This document shows, in pieces, positions 38,349-49,327 of a stretch of 64,000 bases of DNA. The stretch's first letter is position 1; every line of letters begins with the position of its first letter. This DNA comes from Lota lota (taxonomy: Eukaryota; Chordata; Actinopteri; Gadiformes; Lotidae), in contig JACYXH010000812.1 of NCBI GenBank assembly GCA_026745465.1, forward strand, positions 5,477,954 through 5,541,953. The letters are read 5' to 3'. Both the position numbers and the translations under genes were made by a program. Below the pieces are notes generated by a model. It made no database searches. It was not told the DNA's origin and saw only the letters and a list, made by a program, of their open reading frames with translations.

Positions 38349-39932
38349 CACTGCTCTAAAAAATAAAGGGAACACTTAAACAACACAATGTAACTCCAAG
38401 TCAATCACACTTCTGTGAAATCAAACTGTCCACTTAGGAAGCAACACTGATGGACAATAAATTTCACATGCTGTTGTGCAACTGGAATAGACAACAGGTG
38501 GAAATTATAGGCAATTAGCAAGACACCCCCAATAAAGGAGTGGTTCTGCAGGTGGTGACCACAGACCACTTCTCAGTTCCTATGCTTCCTGGCTGATGTT
38601 TTGGTCACTTTTGAATTCTGGCGGTGCTTTCACTCTAGTGGTAGCATGAGACGGAGTCTACAACCCACACAAGTGGCTCAGGTAGTGCAGCTCATCCAGG
38701 ATGGCACATCAATGCGAGCTGTGGCAAGAAGGTTTGCTGTGTCTGTCAGCGTAGTGTCCAGAGCATGGAGGCGCTACCAGGAGACAGGCCAGTACATCAG
38801 GAGACGTGGAGGAGGCCGTAGGAGGGCAACAACCCAGCAGCAGGACCGCTACCTCCGCCTTTGTGCAAGGAGGAGCAGGAGAAGCACTGCCAGAGCCCTG
38901 CAAAATGACCTCCAGCAGGCCACAAATGTGCATGTGTCTGCTCAAACGGTCAGAAACAGACTCCATGAGGGTGGTATGAGGGCCCGACGTCCACAGGTGG
39001 GGGTTGTGCTTACAGCCCAACACCGTGCAGGACGTTTGGCATTTGCCAGAGAACACCAAGATTGGCAAATTCGCCACTGGCACCCTGTGCTCTTCACAGA
39101 TGAAAGCAGGTTCACATTGAACACATGTGACAGACGTGACAGAGTCTGGAGACGCTGTGGAGAACGTTCTGCTGCCTGCAACATCCTCCAGCATGACCGG
39201 TTTGGCGGTGGGTCAGTCATGGTGTGGGGTGGCATTTCTTTGGGGGGCCGCACAGCCCTCTATGTGCTCGCCAGAGGTAGCCTGACTGCCATTAGGTACC
39301 GAGATGAGATACTCAGACCCCTTGTGAGACCATATGCTGGTGCGGTTGGCCCTGGGTTCCTCCTAATGCAAGACAATGCTAGACCTCATGTGGCTGGAGT
39401 GTGTCAGCAGTTCCTGCAAGAGGAAGGCATTGATGCTATGGACTGGCCAGCCCGTTCCCCAGACCTGAATCCAATTGAGCACATCTGGGACATCATGTCT
39501 CGCTCCATCCACCAACGCCACGTTGCACCACAGACTGTCCAGGAGTTGGCGGATGCTTTAGTCCAGGTCTGGGAGGAGATCCCTCAGGAGACCATCCGCC
39601 ACCTCATCAGGAGCATGCCCAGGGGTTGTAGGGAGGTCATACAGGCACGTGGAGGCCACACACACTACTGAGCCTCATTTTGACTTGTTTTAAGGACATT
39701 ACATCAAAGTTGGATCAGCCTGTAGTGTGGTTTTCCACTTTAATTTTGAGTGTGACTCCAAATCCAGACCTCCATGGGTTGATAAATTTGATTTCCATTG
39801 ATAATTTTTGCGTGATTTTGTTGTCAGCACATTCAACTATGTAAAGAAAAAAGTTTTTAATAAGATTATTTCATTCATTCAGATCTAGGATGTGTTATTT
39901 TAGTGTTCCCTTTATTTATTTATTTAGCAGTG
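38349..39932 (+). mobile_element. Tc1-like transposon, apparently complete, copy 1
   Basis: A 1,584-bp element flanked by TA (38,347-38,348 and 39,933-39,934). The left end CACTGCTCTAAAAAATAAAG and the inverted right end CACTGCTAAATAAATAAATA both lead into AAGGGAACACT, so the terminal repeats are about 30 bp with small indels. It holds one uninterrupted transposase. It lies about 1.75 kb beyond the copy 1 stop codon, in the same orientation. Confidence 0.95.
38646..39671 (+). CDS. Tc1/mariner DD34E transposase, copy 1
   Basis: A 341-residue cut-and-paste transposase that binds the terminal repeats and inserts at TA. The N-terminal helix-turn-helix pair spans about residues 5-110 ([17 protein letters not shown]; a GGGRRR basic linker near 55-60). 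The catalytic triad is Asp152 (FTDESRF), Asp243 (MQDNARPH) and Glu278 (NPIEHIWD), with exactly 34 residues between the last two. The glycine-rich [10 protein letters not shown] motif is also present. The ATG at 38,646 is chosen because it gives the usual length of about 340 aa; an upstream in-frame ATG at 38,601 would add 15 residues. No stop or frameshift is seen, so activity is possible but unproven. Minus-strand frames inside it are shadows. Confidence 0.95.
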   Translation: MRRSLQPTQVAQVVQLIQDGTSMRAVARRFAVSVSVVSRAWRRYQETGQYIRRRGGGRRRATTQQQDRYLRLCARRSRRSTARALQNDLQQATNVHVSAQTVRNRLHEGGMRARRPQVGVVLTAQHRAGRLAFAREHQDWQIRHWHPVLFTDESRFTLNTCDRRDRVWRRCGERSAACNILQHDRFGGGSVMVWGGISLGGRTALYVLARGSLTAIRYRDEILRPLVRPYAGAVGPGFLLMQDNARPHVAGVCQQFLQEEGIDAMDWPARSPDLNPIEHIWDIMSRSIHQRHVAPQTVQELADALVQVWEEIPQETIRHLIRSMPRGCREVIQARGGHTHY

Positions 39933-40234
39933 TACATCGATGGGCTTTATCCATAAGGCCTCTATAACCACACGACGTTGGTGTACAATTCTCAATAAGC
40001 CCATCGCCCTGTGAACTAGGCACGAAATACAATGCTTTATTAAAGATATCCCAGCGAAATATCATTGTTATAACATTAGTCTAAAAGCCAACGCCACATG
40101 ACAAAATGAAAGGTACTCAGCTATTAACATGAAGCATGTTCAAATAAAGTGGGAGTTGCCTTTTAGAAACGTCACCAGCCGGATGAACTCTGGTGGGTCA
40201 GCTCTGTGACATAGCCTAGGCTCATGGTGGTACA

Positions 40235-40253
40235 GTGTCGACAAGGTCGACAC
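40235..40253. promoter_or_regulatory. Palindrome GTGTCGAC-AAG-GTCGACAC upstream of copy 2
   Basis: Same inverted repeat as at 32,618-32,636, with one spacer change. The arms are intact in all three units. Confidence 0.4.
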
Positions 40254-41784
40254 TCTGCGGGAAATCGCCTTAGAACTGTTATACTCGACTCAAAGGGCGA
40301 AAACAGGAAAAAGTACTCAATAACAATACATTAATATCGTGTTTTGCGGTCGGTGGCTAAGCAACAAGCATACACTGTGAAAATTGTCGGTGGGAAATTG
40401 ATTCGAAGCGGTAAGCAACACGAAGATACGTAACTGCTTAGATGATAATTATTAGAATTGTGTTTTCAAGACAAATATGCAATCTACGAATCGCATTTGA
40501 AAACATGTACAACTCGAATCTTCTCGCGGTCAGTTTGAATTCGTAATGACTTTCACCAGACGAAATTAAAAGTAAGATACAACTGTAACGTTACTTACCT
40601 GTGACACCAATGTGAAAATGGTATATCAAGACCTTCATTTGTTTTTTGATGTTGCTGTGTGAATACATTAAACACTAAGGGTCACCTTAAAGGTATTATG
40701 TTATGGAAATATCACAACAGCGGAGTACTGGCCTAGTTGTGTCGCTAGATGGTGCTACATACTATTTACAAAGTAACGAGTGTGGAATCCAGCGGCATGT
40801 CATTATCACAAAATATGTTAGTTATAGCATAGAACCAATATATGGCCAATATAATAAGCTTATTTATCTTATAAATGTTGTAATTAAACAAAAAGCAAAT
40901 CGTTTATGACTCACTGAACTGTACTTTGTTATGTGTGTCCACTTTTAAATGCTTAGGCCTATTCAACCAGCATGTAATGATTTGAACAGCAACGTGAATA
41001 GAAGGAGTAACTGAGCTGCCTTTGTCCTCATCCAGTCCTTGAAATTACATTTCCTGCTCACATTATTACTGTACCCTTGATAGAGTTAACCTCTCTGGTC
41101 AAATGTAAAATACGTGTAGATTCTTTGGACTATGTTAACTTTGTATATCAATTCTTAGGAGCTCAGCTCATCTTGTCCTCTATTTCTAAAGCAAAGGCAC
41201 CAAGATCAATGTTTAAATTACTGTAGGTTTTTTACAGTGCATCTAAAAGCGTTAAGTGTGTGTGGTGGGTTATATTACCGGTATTAACATACTGGTAATA
41301 CAACTTTAACATTGCAGTTGTTCAGTTAATAGTCTGTATAGCAGACTACCAATGGACATGGACTGACCTGTTGAGCTGAGATTAAACAGCCTATCTATAT
41401 TTAAAGGAACATGCAGATGAATATTATACTACCAAAAATTCATAGTTTACATGACCATTGCAAATCTGCATAATCTGAAACCAATACGGTTTTATACTTT
41501 CACACTATATATTCCTATAATCCTATATAAGGATTTTGATATAAACACATTTTTTTAACCTACCCCATATCTTACTGTTGAACCATTATTATACAAGTGC
41601 TTATTTTGGCAGTTTATGCCAGGATAAAGTTCAAGTGTCCATATCCGTTGTGATGAGAAATGTGTAATTGTATTTATGTATTTATATACCGCTGTATGGA
41701 AACGCCACTCGTCTGCGTGAAGGTTCTTGTCAATCCTAGACCCATCACCTTCCTGCACATCAAGGAGAGACACCGTGTGGAAGC

Positions 41785-44147
41785 ATGTCCTCCCTGGTCC
41801 GACTGAGGCTGCTGCCCAGCGCCAAGTGCCTGTACACCCAGCCCGTCCAGGTGCTGGTGGACGGCCTGCGCTCGTCCCAGGTGGTCACCATGAAGGCCAG
41901 GGCCACCGACGACAAGGGGGTGCTCTTCCACGCCTCCGCCGTCTACAGGGCCGACTCCGGCGGGGTCTTGGACCTCAGGAGGGACCCCTCGCTGGGCGGG
42001 AGCTACACAGGCGTGGAGCCCATGGGTCTGCTGTGGTCCCTGATGGCCGATGCCCTCCACACCAAGTTCTACAAGAGCGACTCCCGGAAGCCCCACGTGG
42101 TCAGGTTCTCCGTGCACGAGGGAGAGGCGGCGGCCGGGCCTGCTTTGGCCGAGGCGACCAATGAGAGGCATCTGCTGGCGGATGGGGTCGCCCGACAACC
42201 AATCAAAGAAGGGAACATCCGTGGAGTTCTCTTTGTACCCCCTGGTGGGTGGCTGAGTGCTGTTAAAAAAAGGCCCAGACAGATCCATGTAGTGAAACAA
42301 TGTGAAGTCACGTCATCATGATGGTCTCCAGGCTAAATGGTGTGGCCAGTTCCACCAACACCCAGTTCGTAACATTCATAATACTGCAAATGCAAGGGCT
42401 TTCATCACAGGGCCCTAGGCTCAATCACCATTGTATTACCTCATTCTGCGATAGATAGTGACTGAATTGAGTTATTTACATGAAAATCTTTGGAGATTTC
42501 CACTTCAATGACCAAGCAAACATTAATGACTTTAGCAAAAGCATTATGATTATAATAAGAGCTGGGTATGATTACGGAATACATTTCATAATAATAATTG
42601 TCACTGATTTACTGTATTATGTCTTTCACTAATGTCCTGATATAGCCAACCCTCATGGACATTTATTATAAGTTTCGGTTTAACATCCAAATAAAAGCTC
42701 TTAGTTTCAGTGTGTTGGTGTGATGGTCATGAGATTAAAGATGAGTAATAGTGCAACCAGTAGCAGCAGTATTTGTCTTCTGAAGCTCAAGCCTATCCGT
42801 AGAACCCATGATTTCTTGTGTTTGTAATGCACTATACTTTCTATTGCGCAGGAGAAGGCCCCTTCCCTGCTGTGTTGGACCTTTACACATTTGGCGGTGG
42901 GCTGTCTGAGAGACGAGCCTCTCTCCTGGCCAACTGTGGCTTCATGGTTCTGACTGTGGCACTTTACGGCCATGACGACCAGCCCAAGAAGGTCACAAAG
43001 CTCCATTTGGACTACTTTGAGGAGGCAATACAGTTGTTAAGGAAACATCCAAAGGTGAGTATCCTGAGGAAACCGAAGAAGGATGAACTGTACACCAATT
43101 ATGCTTAAAGTCAAACAAAAGTTGAGTACCAAAAATAATATAATTACTGAGTGAAATCTACTGACAAGAAACATGACACAAAAACCGAACTGACACATTG
43201 AGTAATTGTCCTCCAAACATGTAGGCTATAAAGATGGATTTGCTCTCTTTGTGCGCCTCTTAGTATTTCAACCAGTCCTTGTGTAGGCCGTTGTTACAGA
43301 TAGAGACAAGGTTTCAGCCTCTAGTTCATCTTGTGTGCTGCCTTCCATGTTCTTCTGCTCTGAGCAAGATCTGTTTCAAAAGCAGATGCAGAGTCTCCGG
43401 ACTTAATTGATCCCTAGGGAAATTACTGTCACAGGGGCTCATCAAAATGTACATGAAATACTATAAACTATGTAACTTTAAAAGTGGCTCATATGCTAGG
43501 AGCTTGCATGTTACATTAACAGTGTTTATTTCTCACAGGCAATGGATTCGGGCGTTGGCGTAATATCAATATCCAAGAGCGGAGATCTGGCACTTTCAAT
43601 CGCCACGTACCTACCAAACGTTAAAGCCACCGCGTGGATAAACGGCTGCTGCTCCAACGTTGCCCTACCCCTCTACTACAGAGGAAGTCAAATACGCTCT
43701 GCCCTAATGTACGACACCCATGGTATTACGGTCACCGAGTCTGGTGCTTTGAACATAAAGCATGGCCTTCACGATCATCTGGCACCAGAGAACGAAGGAT
43801 CCCTGATTCCCATCGAACGAGCCGCAGGGCGCTTCCTCTTCGTGGCCGCTGAGGATGACCTCAACTGGGACAGTTGTCTTTTTGCTAACCAGATGGAGGA
43901 GAGGCTGAGACGTCTCGAGAAAGACAACTTTGAGAAGGTGGTTTACTCACAGTCGGGGCACTACCTGGAGCCACCGTTCGGGCCGTACTGCCCGTCCAGC
44001 TTCCATGGGGTGGTGGGGGCGCCGGTCGCGTGGGGTGGGGAACCCAAGGCCCACGCGATGGCTGAGGTGCACCTGTGGAACAAGATCCAAGAGTTCTTCA
44101 GAACACACCTGGTCCCAGAGGCTGGTGCAGCCAAAGCTAGGTTATAG
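41785..44147 (+). CDS. ACOT/BAAT-family acyl-CoA thioesterase-like enzyme, copy 2 (mosaic)
   Basis: Exons 41785-42244, 42852-43054 and 43539-44147 give 423 aa with the same Ser233/Asp328/His362 triad and -ARL terminus as copy 1. Intron 1 is 68 bp shorter than in copy 1. Through base 44,054 it is identical to copy 3 in the coding exons. From 43,948 on it is identical to copy 1 through the stop codon and beyond. The switch therefore lies within 43,948-44,054, in exon 3. It differs from copy 3 only at residues 394-395 (AM here, ST in copy 3). The simplest reading is a gene created by unequal crossing-over between two neighbouring paralogs. An assembly artefact is possible in principle, but the single clean switch and the matching flanks argue against it. 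Confidence 0.9.
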
Positions 44148-44341
44148 AAGGCTGTTTTCCTATAACCTTGGAACAAAGCTGATAGGATAGGAATGACTTG
44201 ATTCACAAACCTAACTTTTTCACCTGCAAAATCACCGGTTATCCCAACCTCAATTTTTTCTTGCACTTTGCTTGCACGTATTTGCGATGCCTAAACATCA
44301 AAGATGGAACATTATTGTATGATTAGTGCAAAGTCCCGCAA

Positions 44342-44347
44342 AATAAA
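44342..44347 (+). promoter_or_regulatory. Polyadenylation signal AATAAA, copy 2
   Basis: It lies 195 bases after the copy 2 stop, in the same position as in copy 1. Confidence 0.65.
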
Positions 44348-45450
44348 ACATTTGATCATCGTCAGTAAAGAAGGATTTATGTTATTCTTCAGATGTGTTC
44401 TTTAGAAGCGTTATTATTGGTTTGAACCTTGGATCTACATTGTAGGCAGTGCCAACGGTAGTCAAGAACGTCCACAAGAACTTCTGCTAAGACAATGGCT
44501 TTGTATACAGTTTTCCTCATGCAGGGAACCACTGTCTGTGGTGAAGGTTTTCAGAACACATTGGCTGATTCTATTCTGTTCTGTTGCCAATCCATATCAT
44601 CAGACTCACATATGGCATCTCATACATAACCTTAATTTCCCTCTGGAACATCCTAAAGAATATGAAAGCTGCAGCGTAAAAGATCAAGGACTTGGCTGTA
44701 CTGATTTGTGCCTCCTTGTGTTTAAATGAAAAGATATGAAAAGATGAGCCTTGTTTGAAGATCATTGGTTTTATGCTGACTTGTATAATGTTGATTCATA
44801 AAACAATTTCCATATCACACAAAGAAAGGTGTAATCTACTGAGGTGCGTTCCCATCTTGATTATGTGTTGATTTATTTTGTTATAGAATCCAGGCGACAT
44901 GGTGAGATGTATTTTTTCTCTGTAATCTTTTACTCTACAGCCAAAGCCTTAATTGTGTTTTCCTGACCTACACATTAGACTAACTACATTATGTAGCCTT
45001 GACTATTTAGCCTAATAAAATCCTACGCTGTTCACTTTCCTTTCACTGACAGGTTTTTGTGTGTGTAGTGATACTTTTGTCGTTGTACTCATACTATTAC
45101 TACAGTTGTTTTTTTGTGTTCTATTACATGGCTGTTGGCAACATTGGTTAGCTGCTGATTTAAGTTCGCTTCAGTTTAGAAGCTAATGCTGACGTGAGTA
45201 TTAACCACGGGAGCCAAGTGGCAGCGTGGGACGATGTCATTGTGTATGGCCACTGTCGTTGCCCTTCTCTTCGTGTCATTAGTTTATACATAGAAGTCCC
45301 CATAGTTATTAACCCAGCTGGATCAGGGCTCTGAGTGATGTGAGTGAGGACATCTCCTGACTCACTGTGTGTCTGCATAAGTGTTCACCCTACCCTACAT
45401 TTCACCTCACCAATCAGTGTACAGGTTGTGTCTGTGTTAAGTTAAAGTAG

Positions 45451-45484
45451 GTGTGTGTGTGCGTGTGTGTGCGTGTGTGTGTGT
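45451..45484. repeat. (GT)n microsatellite, copy 2 unit
   Basis: Duplicate of the array at 37,899-37,942, shorter by 10 bp; this is the largest difference between the two recent units. Confidence 0.95.
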
Positions 45485-45890
45485 GATACCATTCATAGAA
45501 AATGAACAGAGGAGAGTAGGCTTTCACACACACAAACAGATTCAACCTGCAATCTCATCTGCAAGGAGCTGATTAACAATTGTCACTGGCATCATGAAAA
45601 CAAACTTGTACCCAATGGTGTGAAAAACTGAGCCGTAAAATAAATAAGATAACTACTAAGTATTCCATGAGAAACACTGGCCGTTTCAAACACAACAATG
45701 TATTCCCCTAATTACTACCAACACCATTACTGTCCAGTCCAGTCCAATGCTCATATACTTCCAAAAGGAAGGTGGCCATTGCGATGGTGCATAACGATGT
45801 GCAAGCCCTATAATATGCTAAGAAAATAATATTATCAGCATTATAACAGTCAACATGTTTGGCCGCTAGGAGGTGAATAAGGTCAATATA

Positions 45891-47474
45891 CACTGCTCTA
45901 AAAAATAAAGGGAACACTTAAACAACACAATGTAACTCCAAGTCAATCACACTTCTGTGAAATCAAACTGTCCACTTAGGAAGCAACACTGATGGACAAT
46001 AAATTTCACATGCTGTTGTGCAAATGGAATAGACAACAGGTGGAAATTATAGGCAATTAGCAAGACACCCCCAATAAAGGAGTGGTTCTGCAGGTGGTGA
46101 CCACAGACCACTTCTCAGTTCCTATGCTTCCTGGCTGATGTTTTGGTCACTTTTGAATTCTGGCGGTGCTTTCACTCTAGTGGTAGCATGAGACGGAGTC
46201 TACAACCCACACAAGTGGCTCAGGTAGTGCAGCTCATCCAGGATGGCACATCAATGCGAGCTGTGGCAAGAAGGTTTGCTGTGTCTGTCAGCGTAGTGTC
46301 CAGAGCATGGAGGCGCTACCAGGAGACAGGCCAGTACACCAGGAGACGTGGAGGAGGCCGTAGGAGGGCAACAACCCAGCAGCAGGACCGCTACCTCCGC
46401 CTTTGTGCAAGGAGGAGCAGGAGAAGCACTGCCAGAGCCCTGCAAAATGACCTCCAGCAGGCCACAAATGTGCATGTGTCTGCTCAAACGGTCAGAAACA
46501 GACTCCATGAGGGTGGTATGAGGGCCCGACGTCCACAGGTGGGGGTTGTGCTTACAGCCCAACACCGTGCAGGACGTTTGGCATTTGCCAGAGAACACCA
46601 AGATTGGCAAATTCGCCACTGGCACCCTGTGCTCTTCACAGATGAAAGCAGGTTCACATTGAACACATGTGACAGACGTGACAGAGTCTGGAGACGCTGT
46701 GGAGAACGTTCTGCTGCCTGCAACATCCTCCAGCATGACCGGTTTGGCGGTGGGTCAGTCATGGTGTGGGGTGGCATTTCTTTGGGGGGCCGCACAGCCC
46801 TCTATGTGCTCGCCAGAGGTAGCCTGACTGCCATTAGGTACCGAGATGAGATACTCAGACCCCTTGTGAGACCATATGCTGGTGCGGTTGGCCCTGGGTT
46901 CCTCCTAATGCAAGACAATGCTAGACCTCATGTGGCTGGAGTGTGTCAGCAGTTCCTGCAAGAGGAAGGCATTGATGCTATGGACTGGCCAGCCCGTTCC
47001 CCAGACCTGAATCCAATTGAGCACATCTGGGACATCATGTCTCGCTCCATCCACCAACGCCACGTTGCACCACAGACTGTCCAGGAGTTGGCGGATGCTT
47101 TAGTCCAGGTCTGGGAGGAGATCCCTCAGGAGACCATCCGCCACCTCATCAGGAGCATGCCCAGGGGTTGTAGGGAGGTCATACAGGCACGTGGAGGCCA
47201 CACACACTACTGAGCCTCATTTTGACTTGTTTTAAGGACATTACATCAAAGTTGGATCAGCCTGTAGTGTGGTTTTCCACTTTAATTTTGAGTGTGACTC
47301 CAAATCCAGACCTCCATGGGTTGATAAATTTGATTTCCATTGATAATTTTTGCGTGATTTTGTTGTCAGCACATTCAACTATGTAAAGAAAAAAGTTTTT
47401 AATAAGATTATTTCATTCATTCAGATCTAGGATGTGTTATTTTAGTGTTCCCTTTATTTATTTATTTAGCAGTG
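45891..47474 (+). mobile_element. Tc1-like transposon, apparently complete, copy 2
   Basis: Same element, same ends and same TA flanks as at 38,349-39,932, in the same host context. It is here because the surrounding DNA was duplicated, not because it transposed again. One non-coding base differs near 46,024 (CAAATGG, against CAACTGG in copy 1). Confidence 0.95.
46188..47213 (+). CDS. Tc1/mariner DD34E transposase, copy 2
   Basis: A 341-residue open frame identical to the copy at 38,646-39,671 except residue 51 (Thr here, Ile there). Asp152, Asp243 and Glu278 are intact, as are the HTH region and the GGGRRR linker. Its near identity to copy 1 reflects recent segmental duplication, so it is not independent evidence of transposition. 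Confidence 0.95.
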   Translation: MRRSLQPTQVAQVVQLIQDGTSMRAVARRFAVSVSVVSRAWRRYQETGQYTRRRGGGRRRATTQQQDRYLRLCARRSRRSTARALQNDLQQATNVHVSAQTVRNRLHEGGMRARRPQVGVVLTAQHRAGRLAFAREHQDWQIRHWHPVLFTDESRFTLNTCDRRDRVWRRCGERSAACNILQHDRFGGGSVMVWGGISLGGRTALYVLARGSLTAIRYRDEILRPLVRPYAGAVGPGFLLMQDNARPHVAGVCQQFLQEEGIDAMDWPARSPDLNPIEHIWDIMSRSIHQRHVAPQTVQELADALVQVWEEIPQETIRHLIRSMPRGCREVIQARGGHTHY

Positions 47475-47776
47475 TACATCGATGGGCTTTATCCATAAGG
47501 CCTCTATAACCACACGACGTTGGTGTACAATTCTCAATAAGCCCATCGCCCTGTGAACTAGGCACGAAATACAATGCTTTATTAAAGATATCCCAGCGAA
47601 ATATCATTGTTATAACATTAGTCTAAAAGCCAACGCCACATGACAAAATGAAAGGTACTCAGCTATTAACATGAAGCATGTTCAAATAAAGTGGGAGTTG
47701 CCTTTTAGAAACGTCACCAGCCGGATGAACTCTGGTGGGTCAGCTCTGTGACATAGCCTAGGCTCATGGTGGTACA

Positions 47777-47795
47777 GTGTCGACAAGGTCGACAC
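47777..47795. promoter_or_regulatory. Palindrome GTGTCGAC-AAG-GTCGACAC upstream of copy 3
   Basis: Third conserved instance of the 19-bp inverted repeat, identical to that of copy 2. Confidence 0.4.
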
Positions 47796-49327
47796 TCTGC
47801 GGGAAATCGCCTTAGAACTGTTATACTCGACTCAAAGGGCGAAAACAGGAAAAAGTACTCAATAACAATACATTAATATCGTGTTTTGCGGTCGGTGGCT
47901 AAGCAACAAGCATACACTGTGAAAATTGTCGGTGGGAAATTGATTCGAAGCGGTAAGCAACACGAAGATACGTAACTGCTTAGATGATAATTATTAGAAT
48001 TGTGTTTTCAAGACAAATATGCAATCTACGAATCGCATTTGAAAACATGTACAACTCGAATCTTCTCGCGGTCAGTTTGAATTCGTAATGACTTTCACCA
48101 GACGAAATTAAAAGTAAGATACAACTGTAACGTTACTTACCTGTGACACCAATGTGAAAATGGTATATCAAGACCTTCATTTGTTTTTTTGATGTTGCTG
48201 TGTGAATACATTAAACACTAAGGGTCACCTTAAAGGTATTATGTTATGGAAATATCACAACAGCGGAGTACTGGCCTAGTTGTGTCGCTAGATGGTGCTA
48301 CATACTATTTACAAAGTAACGAGTGTGGAATCCAGCGGCATGTCATTATCACAAAATATGTTAGTTATAGCATAGAACCAATATATGGCCAATATAATAA
48401 GCTTATTTATCTTATAAATGTTGTAATTAAACAAAAAGCAAATCGTTTATGACTCACTGAACTGTACTTTGTTATGTGTGTCCACTTTTAAATGCTTAGG
48501 CCTATTCAACCAGCATGTAATGATTTGAACAGCAACGTGAATAGAAGGAGTAACTGAGCTGCCTTTGTCCTCATCCAGTCCTTGAAATTACATTTCCTGC
48601 TCACATTATTACTGTACCCTTGATAGAGTTAACCTCTCTGGTCAAATGTAAAATACGTGTAGATTCTTTGGACTATGTTAACTTTGTATATCAATTCTTA
48701 GGAGCTCAGCTCATCTTGTCCTCTATTTCTAAAGCAAAGGCACCAAGATCAATGTTTAAATTACTGTAGGTTTTTTACAGTGCATCTAAAAGCGTTAAGT
48801 GTGTGTGGTGGGTTATATTACCGGTATTAACATACTGGTAATACAACTTTAACATTGCAGTTGTTCAGTTAATAGTCTGTATAGCAGACTACCAATGGAC
48901 ATGGACTGACCTGTTGAGCTGAGATTAAACAGCCTATCTATATTTAAAGGAACATGCAGATGAATATTATACTACCAAAAATTCATAGTTTACATGACCA
49001 TTGCAAATCTGCATAATCTGAAACCAATACGGTTTTATACTTTCACACTATATATTCCTATAATCCTATATAAGGATTTTGATATAAACACATTTTTTTA
49101 ACCTACCCCATATCTTACTGTTGAACCATTATTATACAAGTGCTTATTTTGGCAGTTTATGCCAGGATAAAGTTCAAGTGTCCATATCCGTTGTGATGAG
49201 AAATGTGTAATTGTATTTATGTATTTATATACCGCTGTATGGAAACGCCACTCGTCTGCGTGAAGGTTCTTGTCAATCCTAGACCCATCACCTTCCTGCA
49301 CATCAAGGAGAGACACCGTGTGGAAGC

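Larger units (their letters stand above)
36396..43946 (+). repeat. Recent tandem duplication, first unit (7.55 kb)
   Basis: This segment runs from exon 3 of copy 1 through the Tc1 element to exon 3 of copy 2. It is nearly identical to 43,948-51,489. I found a 10-bp difference in the GT tract, two substitutions within the transposon (one changing residue 51 from Ile to Thr) and a one-T indel near 40,646. Confidence 0.9.

Noticed and set aside
38709..39253. Minus-strand frames of 161 and 103 codons inside the transposase (also 46,251-46,795)
   Set aside because: Shadows of the intact plus-strand transposase.
41674..42300. 208-codon minus-strand frame over ACOT/BAAT exon 1 (also 33,895-34,689 and 49,217-49,843)
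   Set aside because: Antisense shadow of a GC-rich exon; the plus strand has clear family motifs and splice junctions.
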